Below, in pieces: positions 40,952 through 49,544 of a stretch of 61,624 nucleotides of DNA (its first letter is position 1; every line of letters starts with the position of its first letter). The stretch is from positions 1 to 61,624 of the forward strand of contig CANQJF010000006.1 of the NCBI GenBank assembly GCA_947624225.1, given 5' to 3'. Both the position numbers and the translations under genes were made by a program. Origin of the DNA: an uncultured Clostridia bacterium. Lineage in GTDB: Bacteria > Bacillota > Clostridia > Christensenellales > Borkfalkiaceae. The notes beneath the pieces were generated by a model. That model ran no database searches, was not told where the DNA came from, and saw only the letters and a list, made by a program, of their open reading frames with translations.

Positions 40952-43244
40952 ACTCCGTATATGTTTTGATCGTCTCGCAAAGTTTTGCGCTCACTCTGCC
41001 CGCAAAGCCCGCAAACCGGAAGTTGACCACCGTCTCCCGCTGTCCGTTGATCTCCTTGACGCGCGCACGCTCCATGACTTCCGACGGAAGCACGATCTTT
41101 CTTTGATAAAACTTTTCCCCCATCGTATAGAGTAAGCGCTCCGAGAAGATCTCCATCCCCTCTGCCGTGATCGTCAAAGTCTTTCCGTTGTCGTCGCGAC
41201 AAAGCGTAATTTCAAGAATATTTTTCTCCGCGGCGGGATCTACGCTCATGTCATAGCAAAAATACCCGCCCTTGCGCGCATAGCGATAGGTGCCGGAGGA
41301 AGTCACGGAGACGGTATTCTGCTCTTGCATATCGTGCAGGGCGTCCGTCTCATACTGTCCGTACCCGGGCTGGACACTGTCGAGCGCCTCGCTCTTGAAC
41401 TCCTCCGCGCCGCGTTCCCCATCGCAAAGATGAAAGTAAAGCGCATACCGTTCGCGGTAGAGTTTATAATACATCCCGAACGTGAGCGGGATATCCGCGC
41501 CGCGCAAGGTAAACTTTTCGCCGTCGCGCACGAGAAAAGCGGCGGGATCGGCCAGCACGGCATTCACATCGCGAAAATACAGCTTCTCCGTTGGCATGAT
41601 TTGCCGCGCGGGGATATTGACATCCACGCCCGTCTCCGTCTCCCTCATGTTCTCTGTGCCGAGGAGGGCGGCGAGCACAACGTTTCCGTATTGAAAGGCA
41701 AAGACATCGTCCGAATCCGGGAGCCCGTGCAGCGTCACACCAAACTCCAACCGCAACTCGACAATATCCCCATACTTGACCCGGATCTGTGCTATGCGGC
41801 CGCTATGGTCGATCTTTTCGCCATTTTTCGTGAGAACGGCATGGCTACACCAATCCGGGATACGAAGGCAGAGCGTGAATTCACGGGTGCCCTCCACCCG
41901 TATGACGGCGAAATCCTTTTCGGGAAAATCTGCACTTACCGTGAGGGCAATGTCGCCGCAACACAACTTCGACGAAAGATACCGTGCGATGACGACCTTC
42001 TCTCCGCAGACATAGAAGATGCCCTCTCCGAGCTTGGAGAAATTCTCCATGCCGCTTCCCGTGCAGCACCAAAATTTATCGTACGGACGGGAGAATACCT
42101 TAAAAAATCCGCCCGCCATGGGCTGAAAGTATGTCGTCATGCCCGTTTCTGGATTTTGCGAGGGCAAAATCGCATTGGTGAACGCTCTGTCGTAATAATC
42201 GAGATACTTTTCATCTCCCGTCACGGAGTAGAGGCCGCGGGCAAGTTTCAGCATGTTATAGACGTTACATGTCTCACAGTTGCAATTGGTGCGCTCCGCA
42301 TTGAGGATGTCGTCCTTGCCGAAGTGCTCCCACTCCGAATTTCCGCCGGTGACATAGGTGTGATGCAAGATCACCGCATCAAAGAATTTTTGGGCGGCCT
42401 GCAAATAGAACGTCGCATCCACGCGCGCTCCCCCGATTGTTTTGCCGTGCAGAACGAGATAGCGCTTCAACCCGCCGAGAAATTTCGGGATGGTCGTGTT
42501 GGCATGTTTCCCGTCGAGAAAATGCTCTTTCGCATGGAGCATGCCAGCAAAGAGTGCATCCTCATCGAATACATGTGCGGCAATGGCATACCGCTCATCC
42601 CCCGTGAGGGCATACAGGTCGTAAAGGCAGTCGTTCATCCCCCCGTATTCGACCGCAAGCACGCGCTCTCTCATTTTCCTATCCCAACGCGAGACGCGTG
42701 CCACGACCCAATCCCCAAGGCGACGGGCAATGTGCAGAGCCTCCGTTGCGATGCAGCCGAAGAGTTGCGCCGCCTCCACGAGCCCCGCAAGCAATTTATG
42801 CAGCGTATACCACGGCACCCACGCCTCGCGCTTGATGTTCGTCTTGCCCGATTCCACGTTGTCGAACTGTGTCTCGATGCCCCCCCTTACGGGCGCGGCG
42901 CCCCAAATGAGCCCGTTGCCGAGGAATGCTTGACATTCGGAGAGGCCGGTTAGAATTCTCTTGATGTGTGCCGCGAGCGCCTCGTCTCCCGAGGAGGCAT
43001 AGGCGAACGACAGCGCGGAGAGATAGTGCCCGAGCGTGTGCCCGCCGATGAGCATGCTCTCCCAGCCCTCATAGCGAACATAGGGCGTCTTTAACCCGGC
43101 ATTTTCATAAAAACCCGCGAGCAGACGGTCCACCGAAAGCGACAAAAGATAATCGCGTTCCTTGGAAAAGGCATTCGCACAATACGCGTCCGTCACGCGT
43201 ACATATTTTAAGAGAACAGGTTCCCACATCATGTTCTTATTCAT
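40950..43244 (-). CDS. Glycoside hydrolase family 127 (DUF1680) protein
   Basis: 764 residues, no signal peptide, so probably cytoplasmic. An (alpha/alpha)6 barrel segment (GHTLGHYLSALSFAYASSGD), NSEWEHFG with a catalytic Glu, NCETCNVYNMLKLAR, and FWCCTGSGMENFSKLG near 392 match the Cys/Glu zinc site of beta-L-arabinofuranosidases. It probably trims L-arabinose oligosaccharides; specificity is an inference. The ATG at 43244 lacks a Shine-Dalgarno and lies 7 nt after a -10-like hexamer. Confidence 0.9.
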   Translation of the reverse strand: MNKNMMWEPVLLKYVRVTDAYCANAFSKERDYLLSLSVDRLLAGFYENAGLKTPYVRYEGWESMLIGGHTLGHYLSALSFAYASSGDEALAAHIKRILTGLSECQAFLGNGLIWGAAPVRGGIETQFDNVESGKTNIKREAWVPWYTLHKLLAGLVEAAQLFGCIATEALHIARRLGDWVVARVSRWDRKMRERVLAVEYGGMNDCLYDLYALTGDERYAIAAHVFDEDALFAGMLHAKEHFLDGKHANTTIPKFLGGLKRYLVLHGKTIGGARVDATFYLQAAQKFFDAVILHHTYVTGGNSEWEHFGKDDILNAERTNCNCETCNVYNMLKLARGLYSVTGDEKYLDYYDRAFTNAILPSQNPETGMTTYFQPMAGGFFKVFSRPYDKFWCCTGSGMENFSKLGEGIFYVCGEKVVIARYLSSKLCCGDIALTVSADFPEKDFAVIRVEGTREFTLCLRIPDWCSHAVLTKNGEKIDHSGRIAQIRVKYGDIVELRLEFGVTLHGLPDSDDVFAFQYGNVVLAALLGTENMRETETGVDVNIPARQIMPTEKLYFRDVNAVLADPAAFLVRDGEKFTLRGADIPLTFGMYYKLYRERYALYFHLCDGERGAEEFKSEALDSVQPGYGQYETDALHDMQEQNTVSVTSSGTYRYARKGGYFCYDMSVDPAAEKNILEITLCRDDNGKTLTITAEGMEIFSERLLYTMGEKFYQRKIVLPSEVMERARVKEINGQRETVVNFRFAGFAGRVSAKLCETIKTYTE

Positions 43245-43251
43245 ACGCTAT

Positions 43252-43280
43252 ATGCTATCACTTCCCGCCGAGAAAGTCAA
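43252..43280 (-). promoter_or_regulatory. Leaderless-type promoter of the GH127 gene
   Basis: On the minus strand TTGACT (43280-43275), 17 nt, TAGCAT (43257-43252), then 7 nt and the ATG at 43244. The -10 matches consensus at 4 of 6 positions, the weakest of the six leaderless candidates. Confidence 0.6.
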
Positions 43281-43551
43281 TTGCATTTTTACAGGAAATT
43301 GTGTGAAAAAGTAAGCTCCGCGGCGTCGGTTTTTGTCCCAAAATTCACGCACCTCTCCGATGCCCTAAAAAGCCCGTTTGCGTGTGTCAAAAACCGAAAT
43401 GCTTAACATAAAATTCAAATCTGAAACCGAATTATAATACTATATTTAGTAAATCAAATTGATTTTGTAAAATTGTTTTAATTTGAAGTAAACATAAATT
43501 TTTTTTATAAAAATGATTGCAATGCATATGTATATTTAGTATAATGATGCC
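43281..43551 (+). promoter_or_regulatory. AT-rich control region and leaderless-type promoter of the small XRE gene
   Basis: TTGCAA (43517-43522), 17 nt, TATAAT (43540-43545), 6 nt, then the ATG at 43552. The 11-mer TATATTTAGTA occurs at 43441 and exactly 90 bp later at 43531, where it overlaps the -10 box; it may be an operator of the XRE protein. 43430-43550 is far more AT-rich than its surroundings. I see no gene in the interval. Confidence 0.65.
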
Positions 43552-43755
43552 ATGAAGATTTTTGCAGAACGACTTATGGAGTTGAGAAAGGAACGCGGTC
43601 TCTCGCAAGCCACGGTTGCGAAGGACCTCAATGTCAGTTTGGGAATTGTCTGTTATTGGGAAACAAATAAGAGCGATCCGACTGCGCATAATCTTGCGAA
43701 GGTTGCCCGTTATTTTAACGTTTCTTCCGATTATTTACTCGGGCTCTCCGACTGA
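43552..43755 (+). CDS. Small XRE-family regulator
   Basis: 67 residues consisting of one Cro/CI-type helix-turn-helix (FAERLMELRKERGLSQATVA, then WETNKSDPTAHNLAKVARYF and SSDYLLGLSD). It has no extra domain, so it probably acts as a dimer on DNA alone. No Shine-Dalgarno; the start codon lies at the expected transcription start. The AT-rich upstream region with repeated 11-mers suggests autoregulation or recent acquisition. Confidence 0.85.
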   Translation: MKIFAERLMELRKERGLSQATVAKDLNVSLGIVCYWETNKSDPTAHNLAKVARYFNVSSDYLLGLSD

Positions 43756-43832
43756 TTTCTCTCTACAAGTCTACAACTTCATATCCCTCGGCGTATTGCT
43801 CTGTTGTTTCCACCGTTTTCACGGGGATTCTT

Positions 43833-44780
43833 TCACGAATGAAATTTGTCTGCCCTACTGGGCAGATTTTGATTTTTGTCATCCGACAGCTTTTTTTCAA
43901 GTTCCTCGATCCCGCGAAGCGGGCTCTTTTTTTCTTGAAAATTCCCCACAAGATACTCGCGGCAGCGCGCTGCCTCGCCCATGATGTTCTCCGGCAAGTC
44001 CTCGATTTCATCGAGCCGAACCAGCGTCTCTTCGGCCTCCTCCCGATTGCCTTCGAAGAGCAAATATTGCGTGCGCAAGAGAATGAGAGCCGCAAACGCT
44101 GGAAGATCTTCTCTCACAACGGGGACATCGAAGAGAAGCGGCCGCGGAATATCCGAAAAGCTCCCGCGATAGAGAATGCCCTGCGCCGCCAATACGCGCA
44201 ACATGACCTCCTCTTCGGGGGTCTTTTTCATGAGACCGAGCAGGATGGCTCCGTCCGTTTTTCCCGCGGGAAGTTCCGCCGGAATGAGCGCGGCACAGCC
44301 CTCATAAATCATAAAGGGGGCAAGCATGCCGCAAAAAACGGTTGCGGGATGAAGCGGAAGTGCAAAATACAGCGCGAGAAGAACTCCGCCGACGATCAAA
44401 TTGACGACGGCCCCACCGACTGCAAGCGCAAAAAATTTTCCGCGGACATGGTTTCCGTTCCTCGGAAAAGCCTCAATTGCTCCCGCATAGGCAGGATTGA
44501 CAGGCCTTATCTTTCCCCCGCCGATCCGAAAATAGGAGAGCGTGACGGAGACGCATTTCATCCCCGCGAACGCCCCGAACACGAGATGCCCGAGCTCATG
44601 GACAACGGCAGTAAGGCGAAGCGCCCACGCCAGCCCCCATGCAATGACAGGGACAATGAGGAAAATCGGTCCTTGGTAAAAGGCATTGAAAAGCGCGATC
44701 CAGACCGTTGCCGCAAAAGCCAAGAGGCAAAGGATGCAGTTCCCCGCAATGTATACGATCCTCTTTGCTCTGCCGCTCAT
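43833..44780 (-). CDS. M50-like site-2 protease family membrane protein
   Basis: 315 residues. Two N-terminal hydrophobic segments, the zinc motif VVHELGHLVFGAFAG (HELGH at 61-65), further membrane helices with NLIVGG, and KTDGAILLGL with an Asp as in site-2 proteases. The C-terminal about 110 residues are soluble and helical. Intramembrane proteolysis is likely; the substrate is unknown. Its start overlaps the ppx stop (ATGA), tying it to the yabPQ-divIC operon. Confidence 0.85.
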   Translation of the reverse strand: MSGRAKRIVYIAGNCILCLLAFAATVWIALFNAFYQGPIFLIVPVIAWGLAWALRLTAVVHELGHLVFGAFAGMKCVSVTLSYFRIGGGKIRPVNPAYAGAIEAFPRNGNHVRGKFFALAVGGAVVNLIVGGVLLALYFALPLHPATVFCGMLAPFMIYEGCAALIPAELPAGKTDGAILLGLMKKTPEEEVMLRVLAAQGILYRGSFSDIPRPLLFDVPVVREDLPAFAALILLRTQYLLFEGNREEAEETLVRLDEIEDLPENIMGEAARCREYLVGNFQEKKSPLRGIEELEKKLSDDKNQNLPSRADKFHS

Positions 44781-45631
44781 GCAAGCCCCCTGATTTGAAG
44801 ATACCCCTCTAAATTGTCGCGGTCGGAGGCATAAACCTCGAGCAGAGACATCTTTTTGAGAATGTTTACGAGGAGCAACGCCCCTCCCGCAATGATATCT
44901 GCGCGGCGCACATCCATCCCTTTGAGATTCTTTCGTTCCTCCGCCGTCATGGAAAGCAGCTTGTCCGAAAGTTGATCAAGCGCCGTGCGCATCATCTTAA
45001 AATCCTGTATCATCCGCGCATCGTATGTATCCAAACCAAGCAGGAGCGAGGCAAGCGTGCTGCCCGTTCCGCCGATTGCATACATCTTCCCCGCCGTCGT
45101 ATGGGTGAGCGGAGAAAGGGCGCCGCGGATGGTCTCTTCGAGCAGCGAGGCTTGATCGCCACAGCGGTCATAGAGCCTCACCGCACCGATGTCAAGGGAT
45201 ACGGAGAATGCGATCTTTCCTCCCTCGCGGATGCAGATCTCCGTGCTTGCACCGCCAATATCGATGATGCCGCCATCTTCCTGTCCCAGCGCTCCATAGA
45301 GACCGAGGAGCGCCTCTTCCTGCCCGGGGACCACGTCGACCTCCACTCCGCAGAGCTCTTTCACGCGCTCCACGAAGGCGCTCCCGTTCCGCGAGGCCCT
45401 TACCGCGGCCGTTGCAAATGCGTAAACCGCCGCGCCCGCGCTTCTCCCCTCTTCGGCCAGCTCTTGCACGGCCAGCGCCGTGCGTTCGATTGCCGCCGGC
45501 AGGAGCATCCCCGTATTGGCGATCCCCTCTCCGAGACGGGTGGTTTGCACCTTCTTATATAAAGTTTTTCCGTCCGCCCAAAGCATAAGGCGAACGGAAT
45601 TGGAACCGATATCCAGAATTGCGATCTTCAT
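44777..45631 (-). CDS. Ppx/GppA-family phosphatase
   Basis: 284 residues. The actin-like ATPase motif DIGSNSVRLML is at 7-17, ATAAVRASRNG and IDIGGASTEI follow, and IGGTGSTLA lies further on. This short form matches single-domain Ppx/GppA proteins that hydrolyse polyphosphate or pppGpp. I chose the ATG at 45631, which overlaps the divIC stop as ATGA; the TTG at 45649 is an alternative. The position after yabQ-divIC is unusual. Confidence 0.87.
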   Translation of the reverse strand: MKIAILDIGSNSVRLMLWADGKTLYKKVQTTRLGEGIANTGMLLPAAIERTALAVQELAEEGRSAGAAVYAFATAAVRASRNGSAFVERVKELCGVEVDVVPGQEEALLGLYGALGQEDGGIIDIGGASTEICIREGGKIAFSVSLDIGAVRLYDRCGDQASLLEETIRGALSPLTHTTAGKMYAIGGTGSTLASLLLGLDTYDARMIQDFKMMRTALDQLSDKLLSMTAEERKNLKGMDVRRADIIAGGALLLVNILKKMSLLEVYASDRDNLEGYLQIRGLA

Positions 45632-45909
45632 GAGCGGGGTGTACTCCAACCTTGTTCGAGCGCCTGATGATACATCCCGAGTTCGGATTCATAGTACTCG
45701 AGATCTTCACGCTGCTGTTCGACGAGTTGCTCATAGCGCTCGATCTCTGCTTGAAGCCGAGCCCGCTCGGAATTTGCAACGCCGATCTTGACGAATTGTA
45801 CAATGAGGACGGCAATCAAAAAGAGAACCATGAGAACGCCGGCTACGATTGCAGCAACGGCGATCCTTTTCGCTTTCTCCTCCGGCATAAGCCACTTCTT
45901 GTTCGACAT
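45628..45909 (-). CDS. DivIC/FtsB-type septum protein
   Basis: 93 residues with a short cytoplasmic N-terminus, one membrane helix (about 17-40) and an extracellular coiled coil (ERARLQAEIERYEQLVEQQRE), the FtsB/DivIC layout. It would bridge FtsL and the septal synthase complex. Its first 67 bases overlap the end of yabQ in another frame. The order yabP-yabQ-divIC is the classic Bacillota arrangement. Confidence 0.88.
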   Translation of the reverse strand: MSNKKWLMPEEKAKRIAVAAIVAGVLMVLFLIAVLIVQFVKIGVANSERARLQAEIERYEQLVEQQREDLEYYESELGMYHQALEQGWSTPRS

Positions 45910-46235
45910 TTCCTCTTATCCTTTCTAAGTTGTCCTATCTCATTATACACCATTTTCCCGAGAAATGCAACAAATTTATGAAAACTTTTCCGATAGAGGA
46001 AAATTCCGACCAGACAACCGACTGCCATGAAGAGACGAAAATCGGGAAAATGAAATAGAACGGACGCAAAGAGGAAAAAAACCGCATAGATGAGGCAGAA
46101 GAGCACATCTGTTCCAAGACGCACGAGACGAACTCTTCTGAGAGGGAACCGCAAGCAGGAGAGAACGTCGTAAAGAATGCCTCCGATGAGTCCGAGTGCC
46201 GTGCAAATCAAAAATATACGGATCTGCCCGCTCAT
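45843..46235 (-). CDS. yabQ: Spore cortex protein YabQ
   Basis: 130 residues with about four hydrophobic helices in the first 95 (FLICTALGLIGGILYDVLSC and following) and a basic tail. YabQ is a membrane protein needed for spore cortex formation in Bacillus; its identity here rests on the sequence pattern and position between yabP and divIC. The start overlaps the yabP stop as ATGA. Confidence 0.82.
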   Translation of the reverse strand: MSGQIRIFLICTALGLIGGILYDVLSCLRFPLRRVRLVRLGTDVLFCLIYAVFFLFASVLFHFPDFRLFMAVGCLVGIFLYRKSFHKFVAFLGKMVYNEIGQLRKDKRKCRTRSGLCRRRKRKGSPLLQS

Positions 46236-46480
46236 TTGAAAAGTTTCTTAAATCCTCCTTTCGCACCGTAACGCACGGAGCTGATTTCACCGCTTGCCGC
46301 AAAATTGCCGCTCCCCTCAGAAAACGCGAGGACTTTCAGACGGTTGCCGTAGATCTGAACGCGCATCCCGTTCACGGTGAGTGTGATGGCGGTTTCGGAG
46401 AATGCGTCCACGGAGGAAACGCCCGTCATTGTGAGTTTTTTCTGTTGCTCGATTGTGAGAGTGCTCTGCTTGATTTCCAT
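46232..46480 (-). CDS. yabP: Sporulation protein YabP
   Basis: 82 residues. The family pattern is clear: LTMTGVSSVDAFSETAITL, then MRVQIYGNRLKVLAFSEGSG and ASGEISSVRYG. YabP is a spore-coat/cortex-associated protein made in the mother cell. I prefer the ATG at 46480, where the family begins; a TTG at 46504 is possible. It heads an operon of five leftward genes. Confidence 0.85.
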   Translation of the reverse strand: MEIKQSTLTIEQQKKLTMTGVSSVDAFSETAITLTVNGMRVQIYGNRLKVLAFSEGSGNFAASGEISSVRYGAKGGFKKLFK

Positions 46481-46525
46481 GCCATAAGGTATGTCCGCGC
46501 CCAAAGATTTATGATGCTAAAAATA

Positions 46526-46554
46526 TTGACAAATACATAAGACTATGGTACGAT
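46526..46554 (+). promoter_or_regulatory. Promoter of the 157-aa membrane protein gene
   Basis: TTGACA (46526-46531), 17 nt, TACGAT (46549-46554), followed by AAAGGGAGG before the ATG at 46576. Confidence 0.7.
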
Positions 46555-46575
46555 AAAAGAAAAGGGAGGAATATC

Positions 46576-47049
46576 ATGTCAAGACACAAGTTCGCGGAAG
46601 ATCTCGTTGGCAGCGTCATCGGATCGCCGCGCATGGCATCAAAATATCGTAAACTCATGGAAGATCCGCGTGAAAGAAGAGTAACGGAATACTTCGGGAG
46701 GAAATCTGTCCGCGGTTCGGTGGCCTGTATCATTTGCTCCATAATCGGCATCATCTGTGCGGTCGGGCTGCTTCTCGTCGCCGACGTCTATAAAGTCGAC
46801 CCCACCGTGGTGTTTGTCGCATTCGGCTCCATTCTGCTTCTCGCGGCATCCGTCATCTTCGTCGTCTATCCCTTTGTGTTTCTCATCCGCGTGTTCCGCT
46901 ATGCGAAATTTCAAAGGAACCTCAACGACCTCCCCGTGGGGAGGAAAGCAAAACGGCTCGCCGTGTTTGCGACTCTTCTCAACATCGTGGCAGTAGTGAT
47001 CGTGGCCATCCTCATCGTCATGGTGATTGCGTTTGTTTTCAGTGCATAA
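46576..47049 (+). CDS. Three-span membrane protein (hypothetical)
   Basis: 157 residues: a basic soluble N-terminus (1-47), then hydrophobic segments at about 48-68, 78-105 and 127-155. No catalytic motif or known family was recognised. AGGGAGG precedes the ATG. It has its own promoter and terminator, and lies between the divergent yabP operon and convergent typA. Confidence 0.75.
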   Translation: MSRHKFAEDLVGSVIGSPRMASKYRKLMEDPRERRVTEYFGRKSVRGSVACIICSIIGIICAVGLLLVADVYKVDPTVVFVAFGSILLLAASVIFVVYPFVFLIRVFRYAKFQRNLNDLPVGRKAKRLAVFATLLNIVAVVIVAILIVMVIAFVFSA

Positions 47050-47065
47050 AGCACATAAGAATATG

Positions 47066-47092
47066 AAAAAGACGGCTCAGCCGTCTTTTTTT
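47066..47092. terminator. Terminator between the membrane protein gene and typA
   Basis: AAAAAGACGGC and GCCGTCTTTTT form an 11-bp stem with a 3-nt loop and a T7 run; the A-rich left arm makes it work for typA as well. Confidence 0.85.
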
Positions 47093-47100
47093 CGTGCGAT

Positions 47101-48930
47101 TTATTCTCCCGTCTTGGCCTTTGCGCGTGCCTTTGCGCGAAGCTCCCCATCGAGAATGCGCTTGCGAATGCGGACATTCTTGGGCGTGATCTCCAACAGC
47201 TCGTCGTCGGCAATGAATTCGAGCGCTTCTTCCAACGAAAGTTTCTTGGGCGGGATGAGCCTGAGCGCCTCATCCGACGATGACGAACGCGTATTGGTGA
47301 GGTGCTTGGTCTTGCAGACATTGACGTTGATGTCTCCCTCTTTGGGCGAGACACCCACGACCATGCCCTCGTATACGGGCGTGCCCGGCGTTATGAAGAG
47401 CATCCCGCGGCCCTGTGCATTGAAGAGCCCGTACGTGACGGCCTCGCCGGTCTCAAAGGCGATGAGCGAACCGGAGAGTCTTCTCTGTATCTCGCCCTTA
47501 TAGGGTTGGTAATCATAGAATACGGAACTCATGACGCCCTCACCCTTGGTGTCCGTCAGAAATTCGCTCTTGTAGCCGAACAGGCCACGCTCCGGGACAA
47601 AGAATTCGAGACGCATGCGGGAGCCCATGGCGCTCATGTGGACGAGTTCTCCCTTGCGCGTCCCCATCTTTTCAAAGACGGCGCCCGTGGATTCCTCCGG
47701 GACATCGACAATGAGGCGCTCGACGGGCTCATATTTTTCGCCGTCGATCTGCTTAAAGAGCACCTTGGGGGAGCTGACTTGAAATTCATATCCCTCGCGG
47801 CGCATGGTTTCGATCAGAATGGAGAGGTGCATCTCTCCCCTGCCGCTGACCCGAAATGAATCGGCCGAATCGGTATCCTCGACGCGAAGTGAGACATCGC
47901 GGAGAAGCTCACGGTATAATCTATCGCGAAGATGGCGCGTCGTGACCCATTTGCCCTCTTTCCCCGCAAAGGGAGAATCGTTGACGGAGAAGATCATCTC
48001 CACCGTGGGTTCGGAGATCTTCACAAAGGGAACGGCCTCGACCGTATCCGTGGCGCAAACGGTATCCCCGATGTTGATCTTTTCAAGGCCGGAAAAACAG
48101 ACGATATCCCCCGCCGACGCCTCCTCACAGGGCACACGGTTGAGCCCTTCGATTTCATACAGATTGACGATCTTGCCGCGAAGATTGACGTCTTTGTGGT
48201 TGTAGTTGCAGACGGCGACGTCCTGTCCCTGTCGGATGACGCCCCGCTCGATGCGGCCGACACCGATGCGGCCCACATAGTCGTTGTAGTCAATGGAGGA
48301 AACGAGGAGTTGCAGGGGGCCTGTTTCATCGAGTTCGAGGGGCGGGAAATGCTTTAAAATCATGTCAAAGAGCGGTTTCAGATCGGTGCCCTCGCTGTCC
48401 TCGTCCAAAGTCGAGGTTCCATCTCTGCCCGAGCAGAACACGAACGGACTTTCGAGCTGTTCGTCGGAGGCATTGAGATCCATCAAAAGTTCCAGCACCT
48501 CGTCCACGACGGCTTTCACGCGTGCATCGGGCCGGTCGATCTTGTTGACAACGATGATGAGCTTGTGCCCCATTTCCAGCGCTTTCTGCGTGACAAAGCG
48601 CGTCTGCGGCATGGGGCCCTCGGCGGCGTCTACAAGGATGAGAACGCCCGAGACCATCTTCAAAACGCGCTCAACTTCCCCCGAAAAATCGGCGTGACCG
48701 GGCGTATCGACGATGTTGATCTTTACCCCGTTATAGTGGATGGATGTGTTTTTCGCCAAAATGGTGATGCCGCGCTCGCGCTCCAAATCGCCGCTGTCCA
48801 TGACGCGCTCCTCCACGACTTGGTTCTCGCGGAAAGTCCCGCTCTGTCTGAGCATTTGGTCGACGAGGGTGGTCTTGCCATGGTCGACGTGCGCAATGAT
48901 TGCAATGTTACGTAAATCTTCTCTAATCAT
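47101..48930 (-). CDS. typA: Ribosome-associated GTPase TypA/BipA
   Basis: 609 residues. G1 AHVDHGKTTL, G2 region RERGITI, G3 DTPGHADF, G4 NKIDRPDAR; then translation-factor domains II, III and V and the BipA C-terminal domain. TypA resembles EF-G and acts on ribosome assembly and stress adaptation. I chose the ATG at 48930, preceded by AGGA; eight further upstream codons lack a site. Confidence 0.97.
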   Translation of the reverse strand: MIREDLRNIAIIAHVDHGKTTLVDQMLRQSGTFRENQVVEERVMDSGDLERERGITILAKNTSIHYNGVKINIVDTPGHADFSGEVERVLKMVSGVLILVDAAEGPMPQTRFVTQKALEMGHKLIIVVNKIDRPDARVKAVVDEVLELLMDLNASDEQLESPFVFCSGRDGTSTLDEDSEGTDLKPLFDMILKHFPPLELDETGPLQLLVSSIDYNDYVGRIGVGRIERGVIRQGQDVAVCNYNHKDVNLRGKIVNLYEIEGLNRVPCEEASAGDIVCFSGLEKINIGDTVCATDTVEAVPFVKISEPTVEMIFSVNDSPFAGKEGKWVTTRHLRDRLYRELLRDVSLRVEDTDSADSFRVSGRGEMHLSILIETMRREGYEFQVSSPKVLFKQIDGEKYEPVERLIVDVPEESTGAVFEKMGTRKGELVHMSAMGSRMRLEFFVPERGLFGYKSEFLTDTKGEGVMSSVFYDYQPYKGEIQRRLSGSLIAFETGEAVTYGLFNAQGRGMLFITPGTPVYEGMVVGVSPKEGDINVNVCKTKHLTNTRSSSSDEALRLIPPKKLSLEEALEFIADDELLEITPKNVRIRKRILDGELRAKARAKAKTGE

Positions 48931-48959
48931 AATCCTGTGTCCTTTCAAATCCAACGAGC

Positions 48960-48988
48960 ATTATAATACATTCGGCCAAAAAATACAA
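48960..48988 (-). promoter_or_regulatory. Promoter of typA
   Basis: On the minus strand TTGTAT (48988-48983), 17 nt, TATAAT (48965-48960); the leader of about 25 nt holds the AGGA site. Confidence 0.7.
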
Positions 48989-48989
48989 C

Positions 48990-49023
48990 AAAAAAGAGAG
49001 GCTGTCGCAAAAAATTACCTCTC
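48990..49023 (-). terminator. Terminator overlapping the end of folA
   Basis: Read leftward, GAGAGG (49023-49018) and CCTCTC (49001-48996) bracket a loop that includes the folA stop codon, followed by TTTTTT. The left arm is coding sequence. Confidence 0.7.
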
Positions 49024-49530
49024 ATTTTTTGGTTTTTTATAGGGCAACGGCGCCAAATTCTCGTAAGTGCAGAAGCGGATCGGATAGCCGTTGTCGCACA
49101 CGGGAGCACTCTCGGATGTGAGGACAAAGTTCTTATCCGCATCGAGATCGGGTACAAACACATCCGCACCGCCGTCGGCGTCCACCTTGGTGACGAGCAC
49201 CTCGGTGCAGTAAGGAATGAGCGCACGATAGACGCTTGCCCCGCCGATGACAAAGACATCCTCCGCGGAATACTTTTCGACCTCACAAAAGAGCTCTTCC
49301 AAGCTATGGACGGTGACAACGCGCTCCCCTGCATCCACGGGCGAAAGCACAATGTTTGTGCGGTTCCGGAGGGGCCCATTCGGAAAGGAATTCAGAGTAT
49401 TTAAACCCATCACAACGACCTTCCCCCACGTGGTCTCGCGGAAGAATTTCATGTCCTTGGGGAGAGAAAACATCAAACCGTTGTTTCGCCCGATCCCCCA
49501 TTTTTTGTCTGCATGAAAAATTGCTTTCAT
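49015..49530 (-). CDS. folA: Dihydrofolate reductase
   Basis: 171 residues. DKKWGIGRNNGLMFSLPKDMKFF corresponds to the substrate and NADPH site (shown in parts: WGIG at 11-14 and SLPKDM at 22-27), GLNTLNSFPNG, and VFVIGGASVY with the glycine pair. It reduces dihydrofolate to tetrahydrofolate, needed because ThyA consumes it; thyA lies 14 bp upstream in the same operon. Confidence 0.93.
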   Translation of the reverse strand: MKAIFHADKKWGIGRNNGLMFSLPKDMKFFRETTWGKVVVMGLNTLNSFPNGPLRNRTNIVLSPVDAGERVVTVHSLEELFCEVEKYSAEDVFVIGGASVYRALIPYCTEVLVTKVDADGGADVFVPDLDADKNFVLTSESAPVCDNGYPIRFCTYENLAPLPYKKPKNER

Positions 49531-49544
49531 TCAAATGCACTCCG

